42,274 nt of DNA from Oehlia diaphana. Its lineage: Eukaryota > Glomeromycota > Glomeromycetes > Glomerales > Glomeraceae. The position numbers and the translations under genes were made by a program. The notes beneath the pieces were generated by a model. That model did no database searches. It was not told where the DNA came from and was given only the letters and a program-made list of their open reading frames with translations. The stretch is taken from assembly GCA_003833135.1 (NCBI GenBank), contig QZLH01000385.1:1-42274 (forward strand). The letters run 5' to 3'. Below, piece by piece: positions 33,237 through 42,274 of the stretch (position 1 is the first letter of the stretch; each line of letters begins with the position of its first letter).

Positions 33237-34890
33237 TTATTCATTGAAGGCTGCATCCAAATCTTGAGAACGTTTAGTATATTCATTACGCTTTTGTTCA
33301 CGTTGATCTTTACAAAAAAAATAATAAAATATCCGTAAATTTAGGAATTATGCGATATAAAAATTTATAGTTTTCAAGGTTACTTACCCCTAGCATTCCG
33401 GAGCATTTGATTTTCTGCTTGACGTTGTTCAGGCGATCTAGCAACACGTACACCTAGAGCTCCATGAACGAGGCGTTTAGCAACCATATCAGTGGTAGCA
33501 GGACGTGCACGAGGTTGTGCGTTATTTGGATCTTTTTTTGTTTAAAGAAATGATACAATCAATGAAAAGGCATTTAAATATCAAGCTAATAATGACATAA
33601 ATAACCAACTTTTTTGAAGAAAATCTGTGGGACCATCATATGGTTTAATTTGTGCTGTTTGATTGGTAACATTATCTAAATACGCTTTCCGTGCTAAAAA
33701 AATAAAAAAAATAAAAAAAAATAACAATAAATAAAAAAATTACTCAAGTGATATAATTAAAAGTTATTTAATTTACCCGTAGCCGGATGTTCAAAGATAA
33801 TTAAAGCACGAGTATCATCCATCCACTTGATGCGATAACCTCCACGCATGTTCTCATATTCTTGAAAAATCTCGTGAAGATGGTGAGTCTTAAAAGATGC
33901 GGGAAAATCAAAGATATCTAAAATACGAGTTGAGCCTTCGTACGCATCTATGGGAAGAAATTATTCATAGTTATAACGTATATATTTAAATGAGTAATAG
34001 TAACAACAATTTATAGTAATTTTCTTTACCTGGATCAAAATTGAATTCAATTTTACTACTCTTACTCTTCTTATGTCCCTTTTTAAAGCCCCCTCTATTT
34101 TCATTTTTTGGACCTTCCTTCTGTCTATTAGACCAATCAAATGGATTTGGATTGCCGTCCGCAGGACTAGCGACGGAACTGACGGGACTGACGGGACTGA
34201 CAGGACTTTTGATTTTCACCTCGCTATCTGCATGCTTTTCCCACTCCTCAACAATCTGTTGTTCTTGAGAAGCTGATGATGTAGAGTCATTTGTTGTAGA
34301 TTGAGAGGTGGGATTTGATTCATTCTTGTTCTCACCAATAGTGATATTTTCTAAGGAAGCAGTAACCTTGGTGATATCATCAGAGACATTGTTATCGCTA
34401 CTAGATCCTCCACTTTCAGAACCTTGAACTCCGTTGCTGTTTTGCCTACTATCTGATTTTGACTTTTTTCTATTATGACCCTTATTTGGTGTTTTGTCTC
34501 CTCCAGTTTTGGGTGGGTATTGTCTCAAACTTGTTGCATCGAAGTCCCGACCTCTCGGGGGACGAGTTGCTTGTTGTTGTTGGTCAGGCTGATTTTCACT
34601 ACCAGGTCCTTTGAAGTTACCACGTCCTTTTCTTACGACAGTGTCTTGGTTCTCCAATTTTTCATTATTGGCGTTCTCAGCATGCTCACTAACCAGTGAT
34701 TGCTCTTCACCGGTTGAACTATGCTTTGTTTTTGGAGTATTAATCTCGCTTCCGGGTTTTCTATCGTACATAAATAATTAGCCATCTGGAAATTTTAGTC
34801 AAGTTCTAAAAACACTTGTGTGTTCTAATACCTCGTCTTGTCAGCTCTTGTTGGACTTGTCTCTGGAGAAGCGGTAGCAGAGCCCATCAT
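33237..34890 (-). CDS. R3HCC1/R3HCC1L-like protein with a C-terminal RRM-like domain
   Basis: Exons: 34890-34832, 34760-34030, 33947-33777, 33693-33610, 33531-33388, 33307-33237. They stay in phase and encode 419 aa. The first 245 residues are low-complexity and polar (Ser, Asn, Gln, Lys), with an IVEEWEKHADSEVKIK segment and a SPVSPVSPVSS repeat. From about 250 an RRM-like fold follows: ILDIFDFPASFKTHHLHEIF and YRIKWMDDTRALIIFEH resemble R3HCC1L and fungal relatives. The end has RPATTDMVAKRLVHGALGVR and a charged coil. No canonical R3H motif is seen. Likely an RNA-associated protein; the exact function is unknown to me. The 34771 ATG lies in intron 1: a TAA is in frame just upstream, and splicing to the ATAG acceptor at 34761-34762 joins the 20-codon first exon smoothly. 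Confidence 0.82.
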
Positions 34891-36861
34891 GAATCGAATA
34901 AGTAGTAGAAATTAAAGAAAGTCTACTTTGGGAGGGATGTTAACCTATTTTTTTTGGTGAACTTTTGGTTGAGTTTCGACCAGAAGCCGATGTGAATTTT
35001 GTTGAATTTGGAAAATTGTAACAAATATCTTTTCATTGTCCACTCACATGCTTCAAAAATCAATGACGTCATAATATTAATATTTTATTTTCCTTTGTTT
35101 GTAATACAAAACATTCCCTAACAGCCAAACTTGGTTCAGCCAATGAAAATCCACTTATTTAACTTAAATGCAATAATGCAATGCAAATGCGCAGCGCACT
35201 GTGCAACATGCATTAAGAAATAAACTAAGCAATCGGTACAACTTTACAACGAGTTTTGTATTAATTTACTACGGATCTAAATCAAATAAAACCCCACAAA
35301 TTTCAAAACAAAGTCCTAAAAAAAAAATATTTCAATTATGTTGCCTATTCTCGATATAGATTAACTTTTAATTAATTTTGTGAATAAAACCCAGTAAAAT
35401 ATTAAAAATTTAAAGAGTATTTGGTATTAATATTTATCACATATATTTAAAAATATTAAAATTAAGTTCCGTTTCATATTAACAAATTATTTTATATAAT
35501 TTTCTGCTAACGCAAAAATTAGAAAATAATAATATCTAAATATTTAAATAATATAAAAAAATCCTATAAATTTATAAAAATTTTCAATATAATTAATTTC
35601 ATATATTTTATAATTATACAAATAATCAGTTAAGATTTATATTTAAAGTAAAATTAAAAAATTCACCATGCGTAAAATACACCCCAGGTAAAAGTGTAAT
35701 TCATATTTATATTTATTATGTTAAAATTTTGAATTTTTTCAGCTTAAATAAACTAAAATCTAAACAATAAAATTTTTACAATTTTTAACACAGTATTATA
35801 TAATATAAGTGTCTAAAAATTAGTTTAAATAATTTAAAATTGGCAAAAACTTAGTAAAATTAACGATCTTCAAATCATAATTCTGGGCAAAAATATTCTT
35901 AACTTTGGCCAAAATCATAATGCCGCCTAAATTTCGTCAAAATCGAAAATTTCAGTTATAAGTAACACTGAATTTATATAATGTAACTATTTTTAACAAT
36001 TATAACCATATTCATATTTGTCTAATTCTTAAGAACACTTTATAAACTTTAAAAATTAAATTTTGCTTAATCCAGTCAAGAAAATGAAGTTAATTAGTAA
36101 AACAATAAGAAAACTTTTTAAACCGTTTTTTGCTTATTTTTTTCAAATATTTTAAAAATATCTTTTATTTTAGCATTATTTCAAATATAAATAAAATATT
36201 TTATTTATTTATTTTTATTTATTTACAGTATTTGTATTTATGATTTACAATTAATATGATTTTCTTTATAAATAAATAATTTTTATTTTATTTTCATATT
36301 AAGTAGTTTAATTTAACAGTAACAATAAAAAGAATCACAATAGAAAATATACTGATAAATAAAGAACCTAATAATAAAATAAACTAAAAAAAAAATAATG
36401 AAAAACTAATTTTTTTAAAAAAAATTCTGCAATGCTTTTGCTAATTTATTAAAATATAATACACAAGCTTATATAATAAAAATTACAAATAAAGATGTTA
36501 ACTGTAATATTATAATACAGGTTGCAATCCATTAAAATATATGTAGTAATAGAATTGTAATTAATCAAAATAATTAAAACTAACATATTTAATTACAAAT
36601 ATAAAAAAGTCTAATATAATTAACTAATATACTATTCATATACAATATGTTGCAAAAAAAATCAGAAAACTATTTATATGATAAAAATGCATATCTGATA
36701 TTATATGTTCAAAATAAATTCAATTTATATTTATAAATTGTAAATCAAAAATAATTATTTATTTCAAATTAAAAAATATAACAGAAAATTATGCAGTAAA
36801 AAAACATTTATAATAAAATGATAATAGTTTTTTATTCTTATATTATTACAATGTTGATATA
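34891..36861. other. R3HCC1-like promoter, then AT-rich desert
   Basis: The first 300 bp carry a CRE-like TGACGTCA and a CCAAT at 35140-35144. Beyond about 35280 the DNA is extremely AT-rich with no gene. A piece near 35880-35960 (CATAATTCTGG, GGCCAAAATCATAATGCC) resembles interior words of the element at 36862-37096 and may be a decayed copy. Confidence 0.5.
35064..35071. promoter_or_regulatory. CRE-like TGACGTCA palindrome
   Basis: A perfect 8-bp ATF/CREB-type bZIP site 174 bp upstream of the R3HCC1-like start codon. Binding is inferred from sequence only. Confidence 0.4.
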
Positions 36862-37096
36862 TAGTAGTGCTTTGATCCGGATGAAAACTTGAATATTTTC
36901 ATGTGACGATTATGGCTGAGAAAGATTATGAATCTCAGATTTAAAACAGACTATAATTTAAACCAACATTAAAGTATTATTATCCCAAAAATTTATGCTA
37001 ATTCTAGCCAAACTCATAATTCCAGAGAAATTTAATGAAATTCAATCCGGATGAAAATCTGGATAAAACCGCTACGGATCGAAGCACTAATATATA
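36862..37096. mobile_element. MITE-like element with TAGTGCTT.GATCCG ends
   Basis: The left end TAGTGCTTTGATCCGG and the reverse complement of the right end TTAGTGCTTCGATCCG match over about 16 bp. Subterminal CCGGATGAAAA occurs in both halves. ATATATAG at both edges may be a target duplication. The length is about 235 bp and no frame is present, so it is a non-autonomous DNA element of unassigned superfamily. Confidence 0.7.
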
Positions 37097-38400
37097 GTAT
37101 AAAATGCTAATAAATAGTTCAAATTACAAAAATGTGTGTAATTTACTTAATTTTTATCATTTAAAATGCAAAATAGACTTGAATATTGGGACTATATCTT
37201 GATATCATTTAGGATTCAAGTATATTTTTACTTTTTAAGAAAATTAACTACAAATGTTAATTTTAAAGAAAAATTTAATATGAAATTTATTAATAGAATT
37301 TCTCAAATTTTATCAAGATAAATGGAAAAATTTTGTGAATAGAAATTTTTTTTTTTAATAATATTAAGTATTTTATGCAAAAAAAAATATAAATTTGCTC
37401 TAAAATAGTCAAAAATTTTTAATAAAAAAAAATATAATTATAAGCTTAATTATAAAAAATTATTAAAATAAATTTCATATTAATTTATTATTGATAAAAT
37501 CTATGAGTTTCCATCTTTCAAATAAATTATTTTATGTATAATTTGGTGAAATTATTATAGTATTATGACTAATTTTTAATTGTAGTTTTTTTTGGAATAT
37601 ATTATATCAAAATACCTCACATAAATATTATAAGTAGCTAATTCAACTTGGTAGGTATTAGCATATAAATGTGTTATTCTTAATATATATACACTCTATA
37701 TTCTATACTTAAAACTATAGGACTTACTATATTATGTTATTTTATATAATAAAAAACTAATGAAAAAAATAAATTAAAATAAATAAGATAAAAAGAAAGA
37801 AAGAAAATAAATAAAAATAAAATAAAAAACATAAAAGAAACAAGAAGTATAAATAAAAAAATAAAAAAATAAAAATAAAAATAAAAAATTTGCTTTTGAG
37901 CCAAAACCAAATAAATTTAAAATTTTTAAAAAAATAAAATAATAAATGATAAGATAAAAGAAAAATAAAATTAAAAAAAACTATACCTATTTATTTAAAA
38001 AGTATACTTTTTAAAAAAAAAATAAATAAAGATTAGTAAAAATAAAATTAATATAAAAAACAAAAAAAAAAAAAAAGTATATTAAAACATTAAAATATAT
38101 TCTTTTTAAGTATAAATATTTTTAAAAAAAAATTATCTAATTAAAATAAATAAATATTATTATAATAAAAAAAGTTGTACTTATTACTGATTAGAGATTT
38201 TTAACACATACTTTGAATATATTCTTTTTTTAAATATTATTATTTAAAATATTTAATTGTTATTAATTATAAAACTATTAAATTTTTATTGTTTTATATA
38301 ATTTATTTTTAAAAAAACATTTTTTTTTACAATAAAAAAAAATTTTAAACTATTATATTTTAATTTTAAATATAACAAAATTTAATTTTTTAATATTATA
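37097..38400. other. AT-rich desert with a long A-rich tract
   Basis: No gene is visible. From about 37740 to 38100 the plus strand is dominated by A with AAATAA and AAAGA words, an asymmetric purine-rich tract. Mostly T-rich simple sequence of the opposite sense follows at 38790-39080. Confidence 0.55.
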
Positions 38401-39221
38401 ATATTGGGTCTGGATTACTATAGCATGGGAAAAAAAAAAAGGAATTGGAAGAAAAGATAAATTGAATATATCTAAAAATATGGATCGTTACTTTAAATCT
38501 TCTCACCAACAAGCTAAACATCTAAGACAAGATAAACAACAATTAAAAAAGAATAATTTACCAGATTCACAGGAAAATTAAACTGTAATTCTTAGATTTA
38601 ACACAATATAAAAATCCATCAGATGAAGATTCTATCTTATTAAAGTATTACAAAGTGAAAAAAAAAACTTATGACCAGATGTGTTTATTGATTAATAATA
38701 ATTGGTGGTATAGTTAGGCTTATAAAAAAACAAAAAATATTGTTAACAATGTTGTTATAGATTTAACAACAATATAATTTGGATCATTTTTACTTTAATT
38801 AGTACTTTAAATTTTTTATTTATATTTTTATACTTACTTTATTTTATTTTATTTAATTTTTTATTTTTATTTTATTTTACTTTAAATTGTATATTTATTT
38901 TTATTTTCTTTTTCTTTTTTATTATTATTTATATTTTTATACTTACTTTATTTTATTTTATTTAATTTTTTATTTTTATTTTATTTTACTTTAAATTGTA
39001 TATTTATTTTTATTTTCTTTTTCTTTTTTATTATTATTTATATTTTATTTGTATTTTATTATTATTGTTATTTTTTATTTGATTTGTTATCATTTATATT
39101 TTAATGATCGCATTCTATTGGATGGATATAACTCATGATAATTTGTTTATATGGTATATGAATTTAATATCAATAAAGTATATATAGATCATTAAAAAAA
39201 AAAAATATTAGGTTTGGATTA
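38401..39221 (+). pseudogene. Probable processed retrocopy with direct repeats and poly(A)
   Basis: The edges are an imperfect direct repeat: ATATTGGGTCTGGATTA (38401-38417) and ATATTAGGTTTGGATTA (39205-39221), 15 of 17 identical. Just before the right copy come AATAAA (39172-39177) and 12 A residues (39194-39205), as in reverse-transcribed mRNA copies. Two coding-like fragments lie near the left edge: 38480-38581 (MDRYFKSSHQQAKHLRQDKQ... 33 aa) and, in another frame, 38592-38717 (NPSDEDSILLKYYKVKKKTY within it). I do not recognise the parent gene. The 3' part includes a 109-bp tandem duplication. Confidence 0.45.
38821..39038 (+). repeat. 109-bp tandem duplication, T-rich
   Basis: Two essentially identical 109-bp copies beginning TATATTTTTATACTTACTTT at 38821 and 38930. 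A partial, degraded third copy of the same simple sequence follows. The near identity implies a recent duplication. Confidence 0.85.
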
Positions 39222-39384
39222 TTTACTAACAGACGTTTTATTGACACCTAAATGTCATATAGATATTATGTGATAAATATGCGTTAAATATCACACCTAA
39301 GTACTGTCATACACATACACGTGACTATTACAGGAAATAAAAAAAATATATCAGTAAAACATCTGTTGATGAAATAAATGGTTC
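39216..39384. mobile_element. Small MITE-like inverted-repeat element
   Basis: TTATTTACTAACAGACGTTT at the left and the reverse complement of ATCTGTTGATGAAATAAATG at the right pair over roughly 28 bp with about five mismatches. The spacer is near 110 bp and there is no coding frame. The left end overlaps the right direct repeat of the adjoining retrocopy. Confidence 0.5.
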
Positions 39385-40821
39385 CCATAACATCATATTC
39401 TAAATCAAATAATTTTTTTTCAAGTTTTATCTAATGCAATTATACAAATATATAAAGTTAAAATTCTACTTTTAAATATTAAAAACCATAATTATAAAAA
39501 TTATTTTTTATAACAAATTCTACATATTTTATTAATATAAGCTTTAATATAGCTGCAACTAATTATTGATGAAATTACTAAAGCTAAAGTATAAAATTTT
39601 TTAAATTTTATAGTTATATTGAAATACAATTTTTGACCAATAAATAGGTTTCAATTTTCTAATGTATAATTGAATAAATGATAATATTTGCTGTATAATA
39701 TATAAATTATGAAAATTATGAAAAAAAATTTTATTAAAATAACTTTATTTTTCATAAAATTAAATGAAAATTGAATTTTTAATAAAATTGCGGAATTTGC
39801 TTGCAATTGCTTATTATTTAAAAGATAATAAAATATAATGTAATAAATAATGCAATAAATTTAGAAGTTTGTAGATTATAAAAAAATTATATTATCAAAA
39901 CTATGGCTCTAAAATCTAATATAAATTATTGAATATTATTAAATTATATTCTTAAAGCTTTAAAATATAAAATATTTTATTTTATATACAGTTTATATTA
40001 TTTTTAATATAATAAATATTATAAAAAAAAATATTTTTACAACATTTTTATTAAAATATTAAAAAAAAATCCCATAAAATAGTTTTTTAATATAATATTA
40101 TGAAAAAATATTTTTACAATATTTTTTATTGTTAAATTGCAATTGCTAAATTTAAACTAATAAATTCAGATCAACTTATTAATTACTTTACTAAAAGGTT
40201 ATACTTTGATTTTCCAACATCTATTTTTCAGACATACACTTTACCCGATTTTAATTGCCTGACATGTCATATTACTGAATAGACTTTTTGCCGATATATC
40301 ATTTTTCTGACATGATATTATACTGACAGAAAATTTACTTGAAAATAATTTACAAAGAAAATATCTAAATGATTAAATATAACTGATGTAATTTTTAACT
40401 TTCAGTTTATACTAGTAATAAAATATTATTCTACATAAATTAATATTTTGTAATCAAATATGAATTGAATAATAAAATTTTTATTGATAATAATTTATTA
40501 TTTTTAATAATAAATTTGTGTAAAAAGAAATTAAATGACATTTTCTATAGTTTATTATTTTTGCTTTATTTTAGTATTAGCTATATAATTTATGTGTAAA
40601 AAAAAACTAATAAAAATAATAAAATAAAAATAATGAATAAAATTTATGCTTAGTTATTTTATAAATTTAAAAATTTTTATAAGTATTTCTATTTTTACAT
40701 ATTACTTAATAAATTAATAAAATAAATTATATTTTTAAATTAAATTACATTCAGTAAATAATTTTTGGTAAAATCATTCATTTCGTGATAATATCTTTGT
40801 AAAAATGTCTGTCAAAATATA
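39385..40821. other. AT-rich desert
   Basis: I see no gene. Between 40200 and 40340 the motif CTGACATG with TCATATTACTGA-like words recurs and may be a decayed repeat. Confidence 0.5.
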
Positions 40822-42069
40822 CAGTGGGCGTCAAACAAACGTACCAAAATTTTCACAATTTACCATTATGTAATTTTTTTTCTCTTAACTATGGTACGTT
40901 TATTTTGACGTTTTGTAAAAAATGTAAAAAATAAAGCATAAAAAATTTTTTTTTTATATTTTATATTAGTAATTTTACAAAATTATTTCCTTCACATATG
41001 GTTTTTTTAAAAAAAATGATTTTTTTTATTATTTACTTTTAAGACACAGTTATCTACCGAACAGAGAGCTCAAGCTATTATGATGCTTGAAAAAGGATAT
41101 ATAACAAGAGAAATTGCTGCTAAAGTTGGTTGTAAAAGTCACACAACTATTGTAAGATTAAAAAAGAAGTATGAGGAGACAGGTAACGTTCAAAATAAAC
41201 CCAGTTCAGGCTGTCCACGTAAGCTAAATGAACGGGATGAACGTAATATTGTAAGAAGTATAATGACAAGAGAATGTTCCAATGCAGTTCAAATTCAAAA
41301 ATCTTTAAAGGTCAATGAAAATATTGAGGTGAGCTCAAGTACAGTACGTAGAGCATTAAAAAGAAATGGTTTAGCAGCTTGAGTAAAGCATAAGAAGTCG
41401 TTACTATCCAAAAAACACTGTGAAAAATGTCTAAATTTTGCAAAAAGATACAAAAATTGGACAGTAAGTGATTGGAACAGGGTGGTGTAGTCTGATGAGT
41501 CAAAATTTCAAATATTTAGCTCTGATGGCCATCAATATTGCTGGAAACGTCCAAAAGACCCACTTCAAGATGCTCATGTGAAGCCTACTGTTAAATTTGG
41601 AGGAGGTAGTATTTTTGTATGGGGATGTTTCACTTCTTTGGGTGTAGGATATTTGGTAAGAATAGAGGGTGGCCTAGACGCAAAATTATATTGCAAGATA
41701 TTGGAAGAGGACCTTATGGGCACTCTTCACTACTATGATTTAGATACTAATAATGTTATATTTCAACAAGATAACGATCCAAAATACACAGCAGCCCGTA
41801 CTAAGCAGTGGTTTGAAGATAATGAAATAGAAGTTTTGTCATGGCCGCCTCAGTCTTCTGACCTTAATTCTATAGAACATCTTTGAAACGATATTGATCG
41901 TCATCTCAGAGCTTCAGAAATTGAAATTAGAGGAAAAGACATGTTATGGGAGCAAGTTTCTGAGATATGGAATGAAACGGCTTTGAAGGCATGTTCTAAA
42001 TTAATAGAAACAATGCCAGAGCAAATTAATGATGTAATTAAAGTAAAGGGGGAATATACCCGATGGTAA
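40822..42069 (+). mobile_element. Degenerate Tc1/mariner element, left end plus transposase
   Basis: The left end reads TA then CAGTGGGCGTCAAACAAACG, a typical Tc1-type terminus with TA target. Within the left region, GGCGTCAAACAAACGTACCA (40827-40846) and TGGTACGTTTATTTTGACG near 40890-40912 are inverted, giving a subterminal dyad. The transposase remnant follows at 41041-42069. A matching right terminus was not found before the window ends, so the right side may be truncated or lie outside. Confidence 0.85.
41041..42069 (+). pseudogene. Tc1/mariner transposase with three in-frame stops
   Basis: One frame runs the whole length, broken only by stops at 41380-41382 (TGA), 41488-41490 (TAG) and 41884-41886 (TGA). 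The N-terminal paired-type HTH shows STEQRAQAIMMLEKGYITRE, then KVGCKSHTTIVRLKKKY. The catalytic triad is visible: SDESKF, FQQDNDPKYTA and SDLNSIEHL, with 34 residues between the second Asp and Glu (DD34E). The second and third stops sit where the family has Trp (SDES context, EHLW). The first is probably an Arg codon, so all fit single C-to-T or G-to-A changes. No ATG lies upstream of 41080 in this frame; the original start may be lost. About 330 codons from 41080, near the family length. Confidence 0.92.
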
Positions 42070-42274
42070 AAAATATTTGAATATATTTTTAGTTAAAAAA
42101 ATTTAAATATTTTTATTTTTTTTTAATAAATTCGTAATATATAATAAAGCGGCAAATTAAATGCACCAATATTTTAACAAAAACCATGTGATTATAAAAA
42201 ATCTGGTTTAATAATTATTATTAAAATTGATGTAATACAAAGATCATATGATATGTTAAATAATTAGTAAATAT
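42070..42274. other. Window end, AT-rich
   Basis: Downstream of the transposase remnant. No copy of the left terminus is visible in inverted orientation, and no gene is seen. Confidence 0.5.

Noticed and set aside
34041..34276. Plus-strand frames rich in Leu and Gly-Thr repeats
   Set aside because: They are antisense to the SPVSPVSPV-bearing exon of the R3HCC1-like gene.
40827..40912. Palindrome as a replication origin or operator
   Set aside because: It is best explained as the terminal/subterminal inverted repeat of the adjoining Tc1 element.
1..42274. tRNA, rRNA, CRISPR or bacterial operon features
   Set aside because: No cloverleaf-like GC-rich segment, rRNA signature or spaced identical repeats were seen by eye; the genes are eukaryotic and intron-bearing. 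A tRNA scan was not possible here.

Overview
This is a eukaryotic, very AT-rich window. A compact island of nine housekeeping genes (about 4.95-34.9 kb) sits between two gene-poor, repeat-laden flanks. Short GT-AG introns, fungal orthologues, the mix of metazoan-like genes (VMP1, a TFB1M-type methylase, R3HCC1-like) with fungal Spo7, and the base composition point to an early-diverging fungus. An arbuscular mycorrhizal Glomeromycotina fungus (Rhizophagus-like) is the best guess. That placement is inference, not proven by any marker here.

Layout. 1-4951: AT-rich flank with an 80-bp tandem array, a GC-rich GAGCC/GGCTC block, a 534-bp foldback element and pogo-like terminal inverted repeats. 4952-12994 (-): NOT1, the CCR4-NOT scaffold, 17 exons. 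13240-14825 (+): TFB1M-type rRNA dimethyladenosine transferase, 10 exons. 15310-18641 (-): UTP25, SSU processome, 16 exons. 18753-20439 (+): IWR1, RNA polymerase II import adaptor, 10 exons. 20864-22926 (-): VMP1, 8 exons. 23396-25885 (+): topoisomerase III, one exon, with an Arg-Gly tail. 26492-31355 (+): exportin-1/CRM1, 22 exons. 31966-32976 (+): Spo7-like Nem1 phosphatase subunit. 33237-34890 (-): R3HCC1-like RRM protein, 6 exons. 34891-42274: AT desert with two MITE-like elements, a probable processed retrocopy, and a decayed Tc1/mariner element with three stop codons.

Apart from the SPO7 loop region, the exon models were assembled by hand from splice signals, reading phase and family conservation. 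They keep phase from start to stop and give proteins of normal family length: NOT1 2175 aa, TFB1M 314, UTP25 760, IWR1 330, VMP1 494, TOP3 829, XPO1 1073, SPO7 about 213, R3HCC1-like 419.

The first six genes form three head-to-head pairs (NOT1/TFB1M, UTP25/IWR1, VMP1/TOP3) with 111-469 bp shared promoters. Themes are mRNA turnover, ribosome assembly, polymerase import, nuclear export and ER/lipid homeostasis, but nothing shows that they work as one system. I did not find a clearly new biological system. The points most worth a second look are the intronless topoisomerase III with an RNA-binding-like Arg-Gly tail, the retrocopy with target duplication and poly(A), the Tc1 element killed only by transition-type stop codons, and the direct-repeat-flanked insert between XPO1 and SPO7.
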